From contig JAEZIZ010000044.1 of NCBI GenBank assembly GCA_023415915.1, positions 1 to 34,034 on the forward strand: a stretch of 34,034 nt of DNA, read 5' to 3'. The DNA comes from Bacillota bacterium (GTDB lineage Bacteria > Bacillota > Clostridia > Christensenellales > SZUA-584). This document shows, one piece after another, positions 33,088 through 34,034 of the stretch. Positions within the stretch are counted from its first letter, which is position 1, and every line of letters begins with the position of its first letter. The notes under the pieces are model-generated. The model ran no database searches. It saw only the letters and a program-made list of their open reading frames with translations, and was not told the origin of the DNA. Position numbers and translations under genes: made by a program.

Positions 33088-33178
33088 ATACCTATAGTGA
33101 AAAATCCTCACATGTCTAGTTAATTTGCATGTTGATCGGAGATTTCTATGCTTTTATGTCCTATTTCCCTTCATGTGA

Positions 33179-33419
33179 TTTGAGAATATAAAAAACCTAC
33201 AGTCAGAACTTCCTATAGGAATGAAGATACACATTACAAATCCGCAAGGAATGTTACTTATGGGAAGAAGCGATAACTTATCTGACGAACATCTCTTTGA
33301 TTTTGAAATAATTAAGTGTCAGCACAAAAAACATCATTGATATAATGACGTATGACGATTTGATAAGTCGGCTTGACACTATTATCAAACAATTATCGAA
33401 ACAACCTTTAATAAGTTAG
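33179..33419 (+). pseudogene. Relic of a Shedu-type (DUF4263) nuclease, C-terminal part, frameshifted
   Basis: The first frame reads FENIKNLQSELPIG, then ITNPQGMLLMGRSDNLSDEHLFDFEIIK, and meets a stop at HH. If one A is removed from the AAAAAA run at about 33327-33332, it continues as QHKNIIDIMTYDDLISRLDTIIKQL to a TAG at 33417. The order P-x-G-x-LLxGRS, DFE-x-hK, I-x-x-h-TYDDL-x-x-R is that of the C-terminal end of DUF4263 proteins, the Shedu anti-phage family, as I recall it. No start codon or N-terminal domain is found upstream, so this is a truncated, frameshifted relic. The family call is by eye and needs a profile search. Confidence 0.5.
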
Positions 33420-33496
33420 TTAGAAAAAGCTACAGAAGCAGAGGGTAGAAATGATCTAATTGTCGCATGTAATTTGATCCCATCCCATATTTAACG

Positions 33497-33883
33497 ATGA
33501 AAATGAATGTTACAGCAATTGATGATGCGGTTCTTTGCGATCCCATATGGAAAGTGCCATGAGTTTGGATTAATACTTGATGGTATACACAAAAACAGTA
33601 ATAACGAAACCATATCAAGAGGTGCCTGTTATAATTCTGCAAAAAGATATTCAGCTTGGCAAACGTAGCCATGCGTAATTATTATTGTCTGTGTGGACGG
33701 CAATGTAACGATCGTAAATCCTGATAGCGCAAAGTATAATTTATAATAACATTGTTGAGGTAAATCATTACCAAATGATTAAATCTTTGAAGAGCCGGAA
33801 TTAGAAAACATTTTTAAGTATGTAGAAACACGTTGGCACACAAATGATACACAAGCAAATATTACAAAAATAGTACAAGCCGT
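33497..33883 (+). pseudogene. Relic of a DisA/DACNV-like nucleotide-binding domain protein
   Basis: Pieces in successive frames read MKMNVTAIDDAVLCD, then PYGKCHEFGLILDGIHKNSN and ISRGACYNSAKRYSAWQT, a stop, and PCVIIIVCVDGNVTIVNP. After further stops comes FEEPELENIFKYVETRWHTN. The order (DDAVL-D-G-C, G-ILDG, RGA-YNSA-RY, IVV-DGNVTI) resembles the diadenylate-cyclase-like domains annotated as DisA_N or DACNV. There are at least one frameshift (CCC run near 33541) and several in-frame stops, so it is not functional. I identify the family from memory with moderate certainty. It is on the same strand as the Shedu-like relic. Confidence 0.4.
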
Positions 33884-33891
33884 CTCGCTAA

Positions 33892-33912
33892 AAACGCCGC
33901 ACTGCGGCGTTT
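33892..33912 (-). terminator. Hairpin at the edge of the IS-like element
   Basis: AAACGCCGC and GCGGCGTTT form a perfect 9-bp stem with a 3-nt loop. On the minus strand the stem runs into TTTTT, so it would terminate leftward transcription leaving the element. Confidence 0.5.
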
Positions 33913-33921
33913 CAGACTGTC

Positions 33922-33950
33922 AAAAAAGCCAGCGTAGAGCTGGTTTTTTT
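33922..33950 (+). terminator. Plus-strand terminator ahead of the transposase start
   Basis: CCAGC-GTAGA-GCTGG, flanked by As on the left and seven Ts on the right, is a good Rho-independent terminator on the plus strand. It would stop read-through from outside into the transposase gene, as several insertion sequences do. Confidence 0.6.
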
Positions 33951-33970
33951 GGTACAATGAAATAGGGTGA

Positions 33971-34034
33971 TTGAGGTTGCTTAACAAGAATGAAGAGAAC
34001 AGAAAAACACTTGAGATCGTGAATCTGGATGATT
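33971..34034 (+). CDS. Transposase N-terminus, IS1182-like, cut by the window edge
   Basis: From the TTG at 33971 the frame stays open to the end and reads LRLLNKNEENRKTLEIVNLDD. This resembles the first residues of IS1182-family transposases, which begin with a short basic stretch followed by a segment of the type 'ENL-QLVP'. AGGGTGA lies just upstream, and either TTG (33971 or 33977) could be the start. Only 21 codons are visible, so the family is a tentative call supported by the flanking hairpins. Confidence 0.4.
   Translation, partial: MRLLNKNEENRKTLEIVNLDD

Overview
The window looks like the chromosome of a Gram-positive, low-to-medium GC Bacillota, probably class Clostridia. The reasons are the strong AGGAGG-type ribosome binding sites, the lipobox signals on all three solute-binding proteins, a YesM/YesN-type two-component pair, short U-tailed terminators, and the large number of sugar ABC transporters. 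This placement is an inference; no ribosomal or other marker gene is present.

Almost the whole window is sugar catabolism encoded on the minus strand, in three transcriptional blocks. Block 1 (12660 down to 530) is a 13-gene operon for an unidentified sugar acid or lactone. It holds a KDPG-type aldolase, a cyclase/amidase-family hydrolase, a ribose-type ABC transporter (binding protein, ATPase, two permeases), a Gfo/Idh/MocA oxidoreductase, a GntR/FCD repressor, an enolase-superfamily sugar-acid dehydratase, a YhcH/YjgK/YiaL protein, a PfkB-family protein with altered catalytic motifs, and two class II aldolases. A good sigma-A promoter lies at 12751-12779 with a dyad operator just downstream.

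Block 2 (24096 down to 13630) has a YesM/YesN two-component system, a second ribose-type ABC transporter, an esterase, an amidohydrolase and L-arabinose isomerase. It ends in a decayed remnant of araD. Block 3 (31508 down to 24528) is a maltose-type ABC transporter with a GH13 and a GH31 glucosidase. A LacI regulator (31793-32818, plus strand) is transcribed divergently from it.

Three 14-bp sites of the form GTTTA-N4-TAAAC sit on three promoters: that of block 3, that of lacI, and that of the YesMN genes. This suggests that one LacI repressor ties block 3 to block 2. Each of the three binding-protein genes is followed by a strong RNA hairpin before the next gene, which fits differential expression of the binding proteins.

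The non-coding edges hold decayed material. A 46/47-bp repeat occurs in direct orientation at 13346 and 33041, on either side of blocks 2 and 3; its first copy lies where the araD remnant breaks off. The right edge (33179-34034) contains a frameshifted relic resembling the Shedu (DUF4263) anti-phage nuclease, a broken DisA/DACNV-like nucleotide-binding domain, and the start of what looks like an IS1182-type transposase. The left edge (60-254) contains a run of four strong hairpins ending in a terminator and may be a structured RNA of unknown class.
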